Origin: Oscillatoriaceae cyanobacterium M7585_C2015_266
Lineage (GTDB): Bacteria; Cyanobacteriota; Cyanobacteriia; Cyanobacteriales; Oscillatoriaceae
DNA length: 64,000 bases
NCBI GenBank assembly: GCA_015295835.1
Contig: DVEG01000029.1
Location: forward strand, 1 to 64,000
Direction of reading: 5' to 3'
Made by a program: the position numbers and the translations under genes. Shown here one piece after another: positions 17,172-25,749 of this stretch. Positions within the stretch are counted from its first letter, which is position 1. Each line of letters opens with the position of its first letter. Under the pieces are notes generated by a model. It had not been told where the DNA came from, made no database searches, and was given only the letters and a program-made list of their open reading frames with translations.

Positions 17172-17269
17172 GTTAGCGATAATAAATAATCGGTTATGAG
17201 CAGTATATATAATTACTCATTGCCGATTATACCAAACCTTATTTTTAATTAACTATTACAGCTAAAACT

Positions 17270-18076
17270 ATGAAATTTCAACGCTCTACTTTAATTCTTT
17301 TGCTTTCAGCATTGCTGTTGGGTGGATTTGTTTACGTCTATGAAATACAAGGAGCACCGCAACGGGAAGCCGCCAAGTCAAGACAGCAGCAAATTTTTTC
17401 TTTTCCCGCCGCTGATGTGCAATCTTTAACCGTTACTACTAAAACGCAGACGTTGATGTTTGAGCGAAATAACCCGCCAAAAACTAATCAATCTAAGTGG
17501 TTAATGAAAGTTATCGCAGTGCGACAGGAAACTCAACAGACAACTTGCCCGGCTAAACCTGCTGATGCAACGTCAAATGAAACTTCAAATGAAACTTCTG
17601 AAACTTCAACGCCTGCTAACTGTGCGACACCATCTCCCGCAGCAACTAAAGTTCAGGAAAATAAACCAATTCCGGCGCAAGATAATTATGTAGATTATTT
17701 ATTAAATCTTCTCACGACTGGAAAAAGCGAGCACAAAATTTTAATGAGCGATCCCGTCAAACAACGCCGAGAATTTGGTTTAGAAGCCCCCCAGGCTACT
17801 GTAGAATTAAAACTAAAAAATCAGGAAACTCACCGCTTTATTTTGGGCAATCCTAATTTTAATAATAGTGCTTATTATGCTCAAATTCAATCCCCTAATA
17901 GCAAGACGGAAAATCTGGAGGTGCTTTTAGTTTCAACGGATTTACAAAATGCCGTAGCTCGCCCTTTGTCTGATTGGAAAAAAGAAGATAGTCAGCAGCA
18001 GGATAAAAATTCCAAAGAAAAACCATCTGCTAATACTCCAAAACCAAAACCAACTCCAAAAGAAGATTCTCAATAG
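17270..18076 (+). CDS. DUF4340-domain protein
   Basis: A 268-residue protein with one N-terminal membrane helix (STLILLLSALLLGGFVYVYE) and an extracytoplasmic DUF4340 domain. DUF4340 proteins regularly accompany GldG-type genes, and here the gene is last in the ATPase-permease-GldG run, after a 98-bp gap. A low-complexity stretch between about residues 90 and 140 contains short repeats (TSNETSNETSET) and two Cys. The C-terminus is rich in Lys, Pro and Gln. The function is unknown; a structural partner of the GldG-like protein is the simplest inference. The stop is TAG. Confidence 0.8.
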   Translation: MKFQRSTLILLLSALLLGGFVYVYEIQGAPQREAAKSRQQQIFSFPAADVQSLTVTTKTQTLMFERNNPPKTNQSKWLMKVIAVRQETQQTTCPAKPADATSNETSNETSETSTPANCATPSPAATKVQENKPIPAQDNYVDYLLNLLTTGKSEHKILMSDPVKQRREFGLEAPQATVELKLKNQETHRFILGNPNFNNSAYYAQIQSPNSKTENLEVLLVSTDLQNAVARPLSDWKKEDSQQQDKNSKEKPSANTPKPKPTPKEDSQ

Positions 18077-18084
18077 CCGAATAT

Positions 18085-18120
18085 AGCGATCGCTCCCTAT
18101 TCTTGAAAGCGATCGCTTTC
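18085..18120. terminator. HIP1-containing hairpin after the Gld-like cluster
   Basis: AGCGATCGCT at 18085-18094 and the perfect 16-bp palindrome GAAAGCGATCGCTTTC at 18105-18120 can pair with each other. They lie within 45 bp of the DUF4340 stop and between that gene and a convergent minus-strand ORF. There is no clear T-run, so a terminator role is plausible but unproven. Confidence 0.5.
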
Positions 18121-18133
18121 AACAGCTGGTGTG

Positions 18134-18244
18134 TTATTGCTTCAAAACCTGAATTGCTTGCCATCCCAACCACAAAAAACCCACAGTCGCCACCAGAGTA
18201 ATTCCCAATTCAATTAAATCACTTGTCCCCAATTCGCCCATCAT
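18134..18244 (-). CDS. Candidate 36-aa membrane peptide
   Basis: A 36-codon ORF begins MMGELGTSDLIELG and continues as one hydrophobic helix (ITLVATVGFLWLGWQAI), ending VLKQ. A ribosome-binding-like CAGGTG lies 8-13 bases before the first ATG. It is divergent from the 83-residue gene at 18356. The size and layout (acidic N-terminus, one helix, short basic tail) match the small subunits of thylakoid complexes, but I cannot equate it with PetM, PetN, NdhP, NdhQ or any Psb subunit. Confidence 0.6.
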   Translation of the reverse strand: MMGELGTSDLIELGITLVATVGFLWLGWQAIQVLKQ

Positions 18245-18355
18245 AATCTACACCTGTTTACCAGTCTCTATTTGTGCTACAATAAACATTTGCGGTCGGG
18301 AAATGAACCCGCTTAACTTTCTTTATTCGCTAGGCGCGTTTTCAGGAGTACCACC

Positions 18356-18607
18356 ATGACAAAACCTTCTACTGCTACTTTTATCTCCCCTGTCATCTCT
18401 CCTGTAGTTTCACAGGATAACCAGCTCCAATCTACAGCGGACCTAGCGAAACTCCAGAAACAGATGCTAGCTGCTGAAACCTACAATCAAATGTTAGCAC
18501 TGATTGTAGATTATTCTCACCAAGAAATGCAACTAGCTTACAGCCTACTCTCACCGGCACAGCAGAGTCGCATTGAAGCAATCCGCGCTCGCGATAGTCT
18601 AATTTAA
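18356..18607 (+). CDS. Small soluble protein, unknown function
   Basis: An 83-residue protein with a Ser/Thr/Val-rich N-terminus and a helical remainder (LAKLQKQMLAAETYNQMLAL; LAYSLLSPAQQSRIEAIRA). The ATG follows the ribosome-binding site CAGGAG at a good distance. It has no signal peptide or membrane helix, and I do not recognise the family. A possible -10 box TACAAT sits at 18278-18283. The gene faces the CheA-like gene convergently, with 20 bp between the stops. Confidence 0.65.
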   Translation: MTKPSTATFISPVISPVVSQDNQLQSTADLAKLQKQMLAAETYNQMLALIVDYSHQEMQLAYSLLSPAQQSRIEAIRARDSLI

Positions 18608-18627
18608 CAAAAACAGGTGAGCACTAT

Positions 18628-21288
18628 TCACCCATTTGAGTCTTGGGCGTTTAATCGCGGTGCCGATAAAAGTACAGAGATAGTTGCGAGCAAACTTTCG
18701 GGGGCTATAGGTTTTTTCAAATAAGCCGTAGCTCCCAAATTGAGCGCCAGCTGTTCGCTTGTCTTATTTTCGCGGGCAGTCAATATAATAACCGGTAGAT
18801 GGCTAGTGCTGGAATTGGCGCGAATTTCTTTAAGTAAACTTAATCCATCCAAACGGGGCATATCAAGATCCGAAATCACTAAATCAATTCTCTCGTGTTG
18901 TAATTCTGCCAACGCTTCCTTGCCATCGCGACATTTTATTACCTGATAACCAGCCTGAGTCAATAACATTTCAAGCGCTCGCCGCACCGCCAACGAATCA
19001 TCCACAACTAAAATTGAACCCTTATTTTCCAAGCTTGCTAAATTATTTCCCGTCTGCGCTCTAGTATTTTTATATCGCTCAATTAATTCACCAAATTGAT
19101 TCGGCGAAAGCACCGGCACAACCTCTCCACTCCCCAATACCGTACAACCCGCTACAAATGCTGGCACATTCACAGTATTATCAAAGGATTTAATAACTAA
19201 TTCTCGCTCCCCCAAAAGCGAATCAACCGTAACCGCCACTGGTGAGCCGCTGACATCTAAAATAATTGCAACAGAAGGATTTAAAACTGGTACTATTGTA
19301 TCTAATCGAGGGTAAGGTAATAGATGCAGAAGTGGAAATAAAGGCAATTCGCGATCACGCCATGTAATCGTGCGCAATGTTGAAGAATGTGCCTCCGCAA
19401 TCTCAATAATTTCCAACACACTCACCGAAGGAATTGCCAGAGTTTGCTGACAGCATTTACACAGCAACAAAGGCAAAATTCCCAACCTCATAGGAAGAGA
19501 AATAGTAAACTTTGTTCCCTTTCCCAAAATAGTTTCTACTTGCACTGCTCCCCCTAGACGCCCTACTTGCAGCCTTACAATATCCAACCCCACCCCCCGC
19601 CCAGACAAATCGCTCACTGCTGCTGCCGTTGAAAATCCAGGAGCAAAAATAAACTCTAAAATTTCACTATTATTTAATTCCCCTTGTGCAGAAAGCCCCT
19701 CTTCAATCAATCCCATTTCAACAGCTCTTCTGTAAACTTTTTGTAAATCAATGCCACGCCCATCATCTGCGATCGCAACTACAAGTTTATTCTCCTTTAC
19801 CTCAGCAGACAACACAATTTTTGCCGGAATTTGCTTTCCCTTTGCCCGTCTTTCTTTCGGCATTTCTATACCGTGATCAAAAGCATTCCGAAATAAATGC
19901 ATCAGAGGAGCTTGCAATTGTTCTAAAATTGCCCTATCAACCAGAGTATCTTTCCCCTCAACAATTAACTCTACTGACTTACCATATTGCTGCGTCAGAG
20001 ATAACAACGAAGCTTCAAACCGCTCCGATATTAGCCCAAAAGGCACCAAACGCGACGCCCTCAAATCTGCGTGTATACATTCTACCTGAGAGCGCAAAAA
20101 TTCTATACTCTCCTCCAATTCATCCGCAATCATTTTTACATCCGCCCTGCTTTCATTAAAAATCACCATTAATTCTTGAAACCGCAGCAGCATCGAATTC
20201 TTTTTATTATTACAAATAAACTGGAATTGCTGGCGGATATTCTCAAACTTTTGATGGCATATTTTCAAATTGCGAATAACATTAACAAGATGTCTTTGAT
20301 ATAAAAATAAACGCTCACAATTAATCAACAACTCCCCGATAGTATTATTTATTAGTTCTAACTGCGCCACTGGCACTCGCACATTAAGCGCCGGCTTGAC
20401 ATCAGTATCAGTAGAGCATACAATATATTTTAGAAATCTTTCTGGAATTGGCGGCGAGGAGATCTCTTTTATTTCGCCTTCCTCTTCCTTTGGTTGGAAA
20501 CTGAAAATTTCAAAAAGATCTTTAACAATAGGGAATGCAGGCTCCTCTGATATTTGCTTTGATTTAGATTCTCCCAAATAGCTAGCACGCAGAGCACGCA
20601 AATTGGAAATTGTCTCAACAGCAACAGCTTTAAGAGAGCGCCCATTTTGTTGCTGAGAAGAGCGCAATTTATCTACAGCTTCAATCAACCACGGCAAAGA
20701 AAGCACTTGCCCCAACAGAGTACATTCTTCCACAAAAGAAGCGAGCGCTTCTTGTAGAGAAGCCCCATTTATTTGATTATCAAATTGCGCCTCCAACCGA
20801 GTAATACAATCTTCCAAATCGTATAAAAGAGCCTTCTTAACAAAATCACTCACCGTTAAATCATCTTGACTTTCTCCATCCCCTACTTCTTTTGTTTTAT
20901 CCTCTTGCAAAAAAGCATCAATTTCTCCTATAATAGACCAATCATAAATTTCAATCTCATTATTAGCAAACTCGATAGATTCGCGAATCTTTTCTACACA
21001 GCGCCGCACCAAATTAACAGCAGCCTCATATTTGCTGACATGCCCATTTTGTAATGCCAGCAACAAATCTTCCAGCTTATGCGCAAGCTGAGAAAGTTCA
21101 GACATTTGCGCCATACCCGCGCCACCTTTAAGAGAGTGAGCAGCGCGAATCAAATTTGTACTATTTTCTTGTAATTTTTCAATTCCCTGCTCTAAAATAG
21201 CCAAATACTCTGGGGCTTCTTCCTGTAGAAATAAAACCCTGGTTTGGGCTGCGATCGCTTCTAATTCTTCAGGTTTAAATTCTTCCAT
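18628..21288 (-). CDS. CheA-type hybrid histidine kinase with C-terminal receiver
   Basis: The kinase of a chemotaxis-like system, 886 residues. Layout: an Hpt domain (about 1-110) with phospho-His51 in RAAHSLKGGAGMA; a linker; a CheA dimerisation/phosphoacceptor-like helical region (about 300-430); an HATPase domain (about 440-600) with N-box HLFRNAFDHGIEMP, ADDGRGID and SGRGVGLDIVR; a CheW-like domain (600-740); and a receiver (758-875) with VVDDS and phospho-Asp807 in ISDLDMP. This is the CheA-REC form used in cyanobacterial Pix/Tax/Hmp/Pil systems. It is last in the operon, starting 3 bp after the MCP stop. It lacks an obvious CheY-binding P2 domain. The fused receiver may act as phosphate sink or output, which matters because no separate CheY is present. 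Confidence 0.93.
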   Translation of the reverse strand: MEEFKPEELEAIAAQTRVLFLQEEAPEYLAILEQGIEKLQENSTNLIRAAHSLKGGAGMAQMSELSQLAHKLEDLLLALQNGHVSKYEAAVNLVRRCVEKIRESIEFANNEIEIYDWSIIGEIDAFLQEDKTKEVGDGESQDDLTVSDFVKKALLYDLEDCITRLEAQFDNQINGASLQEALASFVEECTLLGQVLSLPWLIEAVDKLRSSQQQNGRSLKAVAVETISNLRALRASYLGESKSKQISEEPAFPIVKDLFEIFSFQPKEEEGEIKEISSPPIPERFLKYIVCSTDTDVKPALNVRVPVAQLELINNTIGELLINCERLFLYQRHLVNVIRNLKICHQKFENIRQQFQFICNNKKNSMLLRFQELMVIFNESRADVKMIADELEESIEFLRSQVECIHADLRASRLVPFGLISERFEASLLSLTQQYGKSVELIVEGKDTLVDRAILEQLQAPLMHLFRNAFDHGIEMPKERRAKGKQIPAKIVLSAEVKENKLVVAIADDGRGIDLQKVYRRAVEMGLIEEGLSAQGELNNSEILEFIFAPGFSTAAAVSDLSGRGVGLDIVRLQVGRLGGAVQVETILGKGTKFTISLPMRLGILPLLLCKCCQQTLAIPSVSVLEIIEIAEAHSSTLRTITWRDRELPLFPLLHLLPYPRLDTIVPVLNPSVAIILDVSGSPVAVTVDSLLGERELVIKSFDNTVNVPAFVAGCTVLGSGEVVPVLSPNQFGELIERYKNTRAQTGNNLASLENKGSILVVDDSLAVRRALEMLLTQAGYQVIKCRDGKEALAELQHERIDLVISDLDMPRLDGLSLLKEIRANSSTSHLPVIILTARENKTSEQLALNLGATAYLKKPIAPESLLATISVLLSAPRLNAQDSNG

Positions 21289-21291
21289 ATT

Positions 21292-23385
21292 TTACAATAT
21301 TTTCCTAGTTATTGTTTTATCAACTCGGAAGCGAGAAACAGAAGCCTGTAAATTTTCCGCAATTTCAACCAACTCTTCAAAAGCGCCGACAGCAGTTGTA
21401 GATTCAGTAGCAGTCGTGCGAGCGCTCGCAGCCGCCGTTTGCATTGTTTGATTAATTTGTTGCGAAGCCTGTGCCTGAGAAACCGTACTAGCAGAAATCG
21501 ATTGCAACAATTGATTAATATTCTGAATAATCTCTACCAGTTTTCGCAAAGTTTGCTGCGTTGTAGCCACCAACTGCGTACCATTTTCCAATTGTTGCAC
21601 ATTTCCCTGCATCATTTCTCGAACTTCCGCAACCCCTCTTTGAATACTATCAACAACTTGCTCAATTTCTCTAGCAGAATCCTTCACCCTTTCTGCTAAA
21701 TTTCGTACCTCCGTTGCCACCATACGAAAAGCTTGACCCTGTTCGCCAAAACGAGCGGCAGCAATAGAAGCATTAAAAGATAAAATAGCAGTCTTATCAG
21801 AAACTACAGCAATAAAACTGACAATTTTAGAAATTTCTTGACACCCCTCAGCAAGACGGTTAACCTTCTCACAAACATCTACCGTAGCAAATCGGATTTG
21901 CTCTATACTATCAGCAGTTTGTTGAGTAAATTTGCAGCCATTCTTAGCAGCCGCCACCCCTTGACGAGCCATAACAGCAGCCTGTAGAGTAGTACTAGCA
22001 ATAGATTGCATAGACTTACCCATATCCCCAGCTGCTTCTAAAGCAGTAGCGATCGCTTTTACTTGATTATTAGCCTCCAGAGCCAACTTATCCATTTCCC
22101 AACTGCGGTGACGAGCTTGCTCACAAATCTGATTAGCAGCAATTTGCACCGCAGTAATAACTTGCTGCAGACTTTCAATAATATCATTAAAAGATACAGC
22201 TAACCCCCTCAGAGGCTCTGATAACTTTTCCACATCCACCTGCATCCTAACAGTAAGATCCCCCTGTTTAACACTCGTAATTACTGCCTGCAGCAACTGG
22301 AGAGCCTGCAAAAGTCGCTCCTTTTCTCTAACTTCAAAATTGATTTCTGCAATATATTGACGGTTTTTTTCCTCCATCGCCGCAGCAGAAGCACCCAGAT
22401 GCTCAGCAAGCTCATTAAAGCTCGTCAACAGCAAGCCAAAATTGCCATCAGCAACAACCGGCACCCTGACACTAAAATCACCATTAATAAGTTTTTGCGT
22501 CGCTTCCTGCAAACGCTTAACTGGCTCAGTCAGCACACCAACCAAAAGCCCCACCACCAACAACTCTATTACTAGCAATACCGCGCCCACACCCACCAGT
22601 GTTACCACCATCTCACCTAAGCGCTGAGATATCTGGTTTTCCGGCATACTGATTGCCACAATCGGTATCTGAGATATCTTTTTTTCCTGTAGCGCTTGCG
22701 CCGCTATTACATAAAAGCGCGCTCCCAACTTCACTCTCCCCGTAACCATACTACCCGGATTAGCCACAGCTTTAAGCAGCAAATCTGCCTCCGCCGCCGA
22801 AATACTTGCCTCAGTAGACTGTTTCCTTGATTCTGCTGGCGCAATTTGTTTCAATTCCCCCAAAGAATTTTGCAGGTAAACTTTAAACCCTGTAGGATAC
22901 AATAGTAATATTTTTTCTAAAACATTCTTATCTCCTGAAATTATCTTATCTAAACTTTTTTTTACCCCTGCATCATTCAAATACATTGCCAACCGCTCTG
23001 AAGCACTCTCTAGCTGTTGCCGCTGCCACGCGCCCGTAAATACCCAAACTCCCGTTACTCCCAACACCAACACCCCCATAAGCTTAGAAGCCAGCAATAT
23101 TAGCAGCAATTGACGGCGAATAGGTAAATTAAAAAACCGCCCCCAAAAGGGAGAGGGGGAAGATGTTTTCTGTGCTACCTTATTGGCTGTAAACAATCCA
23201 TTAGGAGCGGCAGCAATTACTTCTTGATAAAGCGCTTTTGCCTCATCGTTTCTGCCCTGTTGTTCTAAAATTTCAGCTAAGCGCATTTTGGCTACCCAAT
23301 CCTTTGGGTTCGCTTTTACTTGGCTGTAAAGCGTTTCTATCTCTGGGGCGCACTCAGTATGCTCACCTTTCTGGCTGGCTGTCAT
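21292..23385 (-). CDS. Methyl-accepting chemotaxis protein with N-terminal TPR-like unit
   Basis: A 697-residue chemoreceptor. An unusual cytoplasmic N-terminus (about 14-62) contains a tetratricopeptide-like unit (WVAKMRLAEILEQQGRNDEA). Next come membrane helix 1 (91-118), a periplasmic sensor region of about 140 residues, and membrane helix 2 (256-285). HAMP-like segments lie near 285-336 and 360-412, and the signalling coiled coil spans 420-690. The hairpin tip reads DKTAILSFNASIAAARFGEQ, compared with the usual Gln-Thr-Asn-Leu-Leu-Ala-Leu-Asn-Ala-Ala-Ile-Glu core. The Glu after Ile is Ala, and Phe replaces Ala/Ser before GEQG. The second gene downstream of the PatA-like regulator encodes CheW; this receptor follows 38 bp later. 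It resembles PixJ/HmpD-type receptors, without a bilin-binding GAF domain, so its stimulus is unknown. Confidence 0.9.
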   Translation of the reverse strand: MTASQKGEHTECAPEIETLYSQVKANPKDWVAKMRLAEILEQQGRNDEAKALYQEVIAAAPNGLFTANKVAQKTSSPSPFWGRFFNLPIRRQLLLILLASKLMGVLVLGVTGVWVFTGAWQRQQLESASERLAMYLNDAGVKKSLDKIISGDKNVLEKILLLYPTGFKVYLQNSLGELKQIAPAESRKQSTEASISAAEADLLLKAVANPGSMVTGRVKLGARFYVIAAQALQEKKISQIPIVAISMPENQISQRLGEMVVTLVGVGAVLLVIELLVVGLLVGVLTEPVKRLQEATQKLINGDFSVRVPVVADGNFGLLLTSFNELAEHLGASAAAMEEKNRQYIAEINFEVREKERLLQALQLLQAVITSVKQGDLTVRMQVDVEKLSEPLRGLAVSFNDIIESLQQVITAVQIAANQICEQARHRSWEMDKLALEANNQVKAIATALEAAGDMGKSMQSIASTTLQAAVMARQGVAAAKNGCKFTQQTADSIEQIRFATVDVCEKVNRLAEGCQEISKIVSFIAVVSDKTAILSFNASIAAARFGEQGQAFRMVATEVRNLAERVKDSAREIEQVVDSIQRGVAEVREMMQGNVQQLENGTQLVATTQQTLRKLVEIIQNINQLLQSISASTVSQAQASQQINQTMQTAAASARTTATESTTAVGAFEELVEIAENLQASVSRFRVDKTITRKIL

Positions 23386-23423
23386 ATTTTTTAATTTTAT
23401 TATATTTTAATCTTTTAATCTTG

Positions 23424-23921
23424 TCATGGTGTGAGAATACGCAGGGTGGCAAAGATTGCAGGCACATTCAGTAGTGCTACTGGCAAATTCTTAATTACCG
23501 CCACACCAGATAAAAACGAGTTAAAAGATGGTGTCAAGTTGGTGGGTATGGGTTTAATATTATCCGTATCCAGAGAAACTACGCCTTTAAGCTCTGAAAC
23601 AACGCAGGCAATTTGCCGGGAGTCTTCACTTGGCATCTGCTCGACGGGATTAAGAGTGATAGTCAGCAATTTCAGGCGCTCGCCTACTCTATATCTTATT
23701 GGTGAGGGAGTTAACCCCAGCAATTGGCTTAGCAAATCTCCTAACTCTAACACCCATAATAGTCGCCCTCGCTGATTCACAACCCCTAGCAAGGCAGCAG
23801 CTACCCCTGGAATCGGATAGATTTTCTCCCAATTTAAGGTTATCACATCTATAACATTTTCTAGAGGCAGCGCTAATTGTACTGATTGCCGCACTTGGAT
23901 ACAAAAATAGTCTTTGATCAT
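23424..23921 (-). CDS. CheW-like coupling protein
   Basis: A 165-residue CheW-domain protein that should link the receptor to the CheA-type kinase. Typical elements are the beta-strand start YFCIQVRQSVQLALPLENVI, PIPGVAAALLGVVNQRG, and LLWVLELGDLL. It ends with the fold-closing strand VALLNVPAIFA. The length is normal for the PixI/HmpC group. It lies 75 bp downstream of the PatA-like gene and 38 bp upstream of the MCP gene, all on the minus strand. In related operons a CheY gene normally sits between the PatA-like and CheW-like genes; here that space is only 75 bp. Confidence 0.9.
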   Translation of the reverse strand: MIKDYFCIQVRQSVQLALPLENVIDVITLNWEKIYPIPGVAAALLGVVNQRGRLLWVLELGDLLSQLLGLTPSPIRYRVGERLKLLTITLNPVEQMPSEDSRQIACVVSELKGVVSLDTDNIKPIPTNLTPSFNSFLSGVAVIKNLPVALLNVPAIFATLRILTP

Positions 23922-23996
23922 AAAATAGTAATCACGGGCTTCCTTCTAATCTGGAAAACCCATGCAAGATATCTCTATTTTACTTTTTAATATATA

Positions 23997-25151
23997 TTAT
24001 GCGGAGGTATTTGCCGTTAACTTTTTCTCTTCTGCATGTAAATTCTCACGAATGGCGCTCAGAAGTTGCTGTGGTTTAAAGGGTTTTGTTATATAATCGC
24101 TTGCTCCTACCATACGAGCTCGCAATTTGTCAACAATTCCATCTCTCCCTGTGAGCATTACTATCGGAATGTCTTTTAGTAGTGTTGACTGCCGTAACAT
24201 TTTGCACAGCTCGTAGCCATTGATTTCTGGCATGTTAATATCCATTAAAATTAATGCAGGTTTATGTCGCGCCAGGGTGGTTAAAGCTCTAGTGGCGTCT
24301 GGTATCGCTAAAACTTTATATCCGGATGCCTCTAATACCATTTTAACGTTTCTCTGAGTTGTTTTACTATCGTCAATACAAGCAATTACTACTCTGCGAT
24401 CACTTTGAGTAACCATATAATAATTCATCCCCACCGCCCCTGATTTCACCAGCGTTTGCAATAAACTTGCCAACCCTAATGTATCGGTTTTCAAATGATA
24501 CGCCGCCTCATAAATATTAAGATTCTGATTGAGAACTTGAATCAACGATTTAATAAAACCAATATCTTGAACTTGCTGCCTAGCCAGTTTTGACAACTGC
24601 TCTAAATCTTTGATAAAAGGGCGCTGAAAAGGAGAATTTATTTCTGGGCGCAACCTTATCCACTGATTTACAAAAGCTCGCACCGGTAAAACTAATTCTT
24701 TGAGCGACACCGATAGCACTAGCGGATCGAGCCATAGTGTTTTTTCAAATTGCACTGTACCTTGTGGCAACGCCAACACCTGCACTAGCGCTTCCTGGGA
24801 TAGCCAAAATAAAAGTTTTCTAACTTGCGGCAAAGATATCTTACCTGCTTGCCAGCAATCGCAAATTACTTCATAATCAGATTGGAAAGAACCCGATGTC
24901 GCGGATATCAGCTCTGGATAATACCATTGAATAAAATAACGCAACCTTTCTTGCTGCCCAATTGTACTTGTCGCAAAATGTACTTGCCCATTTCCAAAAT
25001 AAACTCTCCAAAAAACCGAGCTATCACTGGGATCGCCTATCGTTAATCGCCCTGAAAGTTTTTTAGTAACAATGTTTTGTATGATTTTGGCTGGCGATGC
25101 CACAACTTTGACTGATGACTGGATTTTCGTTTCTGCAGTAGTGTGACTCAT
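23997..25151 (-). CDS. PatA-like response regulator (DUF4388 + receiver)
   Basis: A PatA/PixG/HmpA-type regulator, about 384 residues from ATG 25151. An N-terminal DUF4388/PatA domain (about 20-230; KKLSGRLTIGD, VYFGNGQVHFA) and a helical middle are followed by a C-terminal receiver (about 258-375). The receiver has the acidic pair in CIDDSK, phospho-Asp in ILMDINMP, Thr in MLTGRD and Lys in TKPFKP. Such proteins head cyanobacterial chemotaxis-like operons controlling pilus-dependent motility or cell pattern. A second ATG at 25178 would add nine residues; neither start is clearly favoured. The gene is first in the operon. The 600-bp AT-rich upstream region probably contains the promoter. Confidence 0.9.
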   Translation of the reverse strand: MSHTTAETKIQSSVKVVASPAKIIQNIVTKKLSGRLTIGDPSDSSVFWRVYFGNGQVHFATSTIGQQERLRYFIQWYYPELISATSGSFQSDYEVICDCWQAGKISLPQVRKLLFWLSQEALVQVLALPQGTVQFEKTLWLDPLVLSVSLKELVLPVRAFVNQWIRLRPEINSPFQRPFIKDLEQLSKLARQQVQDIGFIKSLIQVLNQNLNIYEAAYHLKTDTLGLASLLQTLVKSGAVGMNYYMVTQSDRRVVIACIDDSKTTQRNVKMVLEASGYKVLAIPDATRALTTLARHKPALILMDINMPEINGYELCKMLRQSTLLKDIPIVMLTGRDGIVDKLRARMVGASDYITKPFKPQQLLSAIRENLHAEEKKLTANTSA

Positions 25152-25178
25152 GGTTTCTTTAAATTGAATATTTTTCAT

Positions 25179-25749
25179 GTATGATTGTTTACTGGTTTTT
25201 TAAGTTCCTTTACTAGTTGTAGCCTACGTCCACTTTTTATTTTTTTATATTTTATTTTTTTTTTACATTTAAATAACCTGCGATTATAGATGTAGCAGCC
25301 AAAAATAACTGCTTAGCTTTAAGAATAACATAAGCAAACATTACTGTCTACATCCGTAACCTACGTAACATAATTTTTTATATTTATTTTAAATGCCTGT
25401 TAAACTTTTTTAAAGCTATGCCAATACTTCATTTTGTTTTATTTAGTATATCAGAAAGTTACCTCCCATATTTTGCTTTTCTATTAAGGATAGTAAATTT
25501 TTGCCGAAAATAATACAATCGCAGAAATAACAAATTTTTTATAATTGGAAACAGTGTTTATACTTACTTAAATTTCCGTATTTGTACGGATAGGTGGAAA
25601 AAACAGAGGGGTTTGTGTTAATAAATATATTATAATAATTTTTTAAGATTTTGCGAAAAGAGAGTATGGTACAATGTACATAAGACGATACTGGAAGGGC
25701 TGGAATTAATAAAAAGCAATCAATGTTTAATGGTAAAGGGAAGTCAACT
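25179..25749. promoter_or_regulatory. AT-rich divergent intergenic region
   Basis: A 571-bp non-coding stretch separates the chemotaxis-like operon from glutathione reductase, which is divergent, so both promoters should lie here. It is strongly AT-rich, with T-runs around 25236-25265. A TACAAT at 25670-25675 could be the -10 box for the reductase gene, but no -35 box at the right spacing is clear. I see no coding sequence. Confidence 0.45.
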
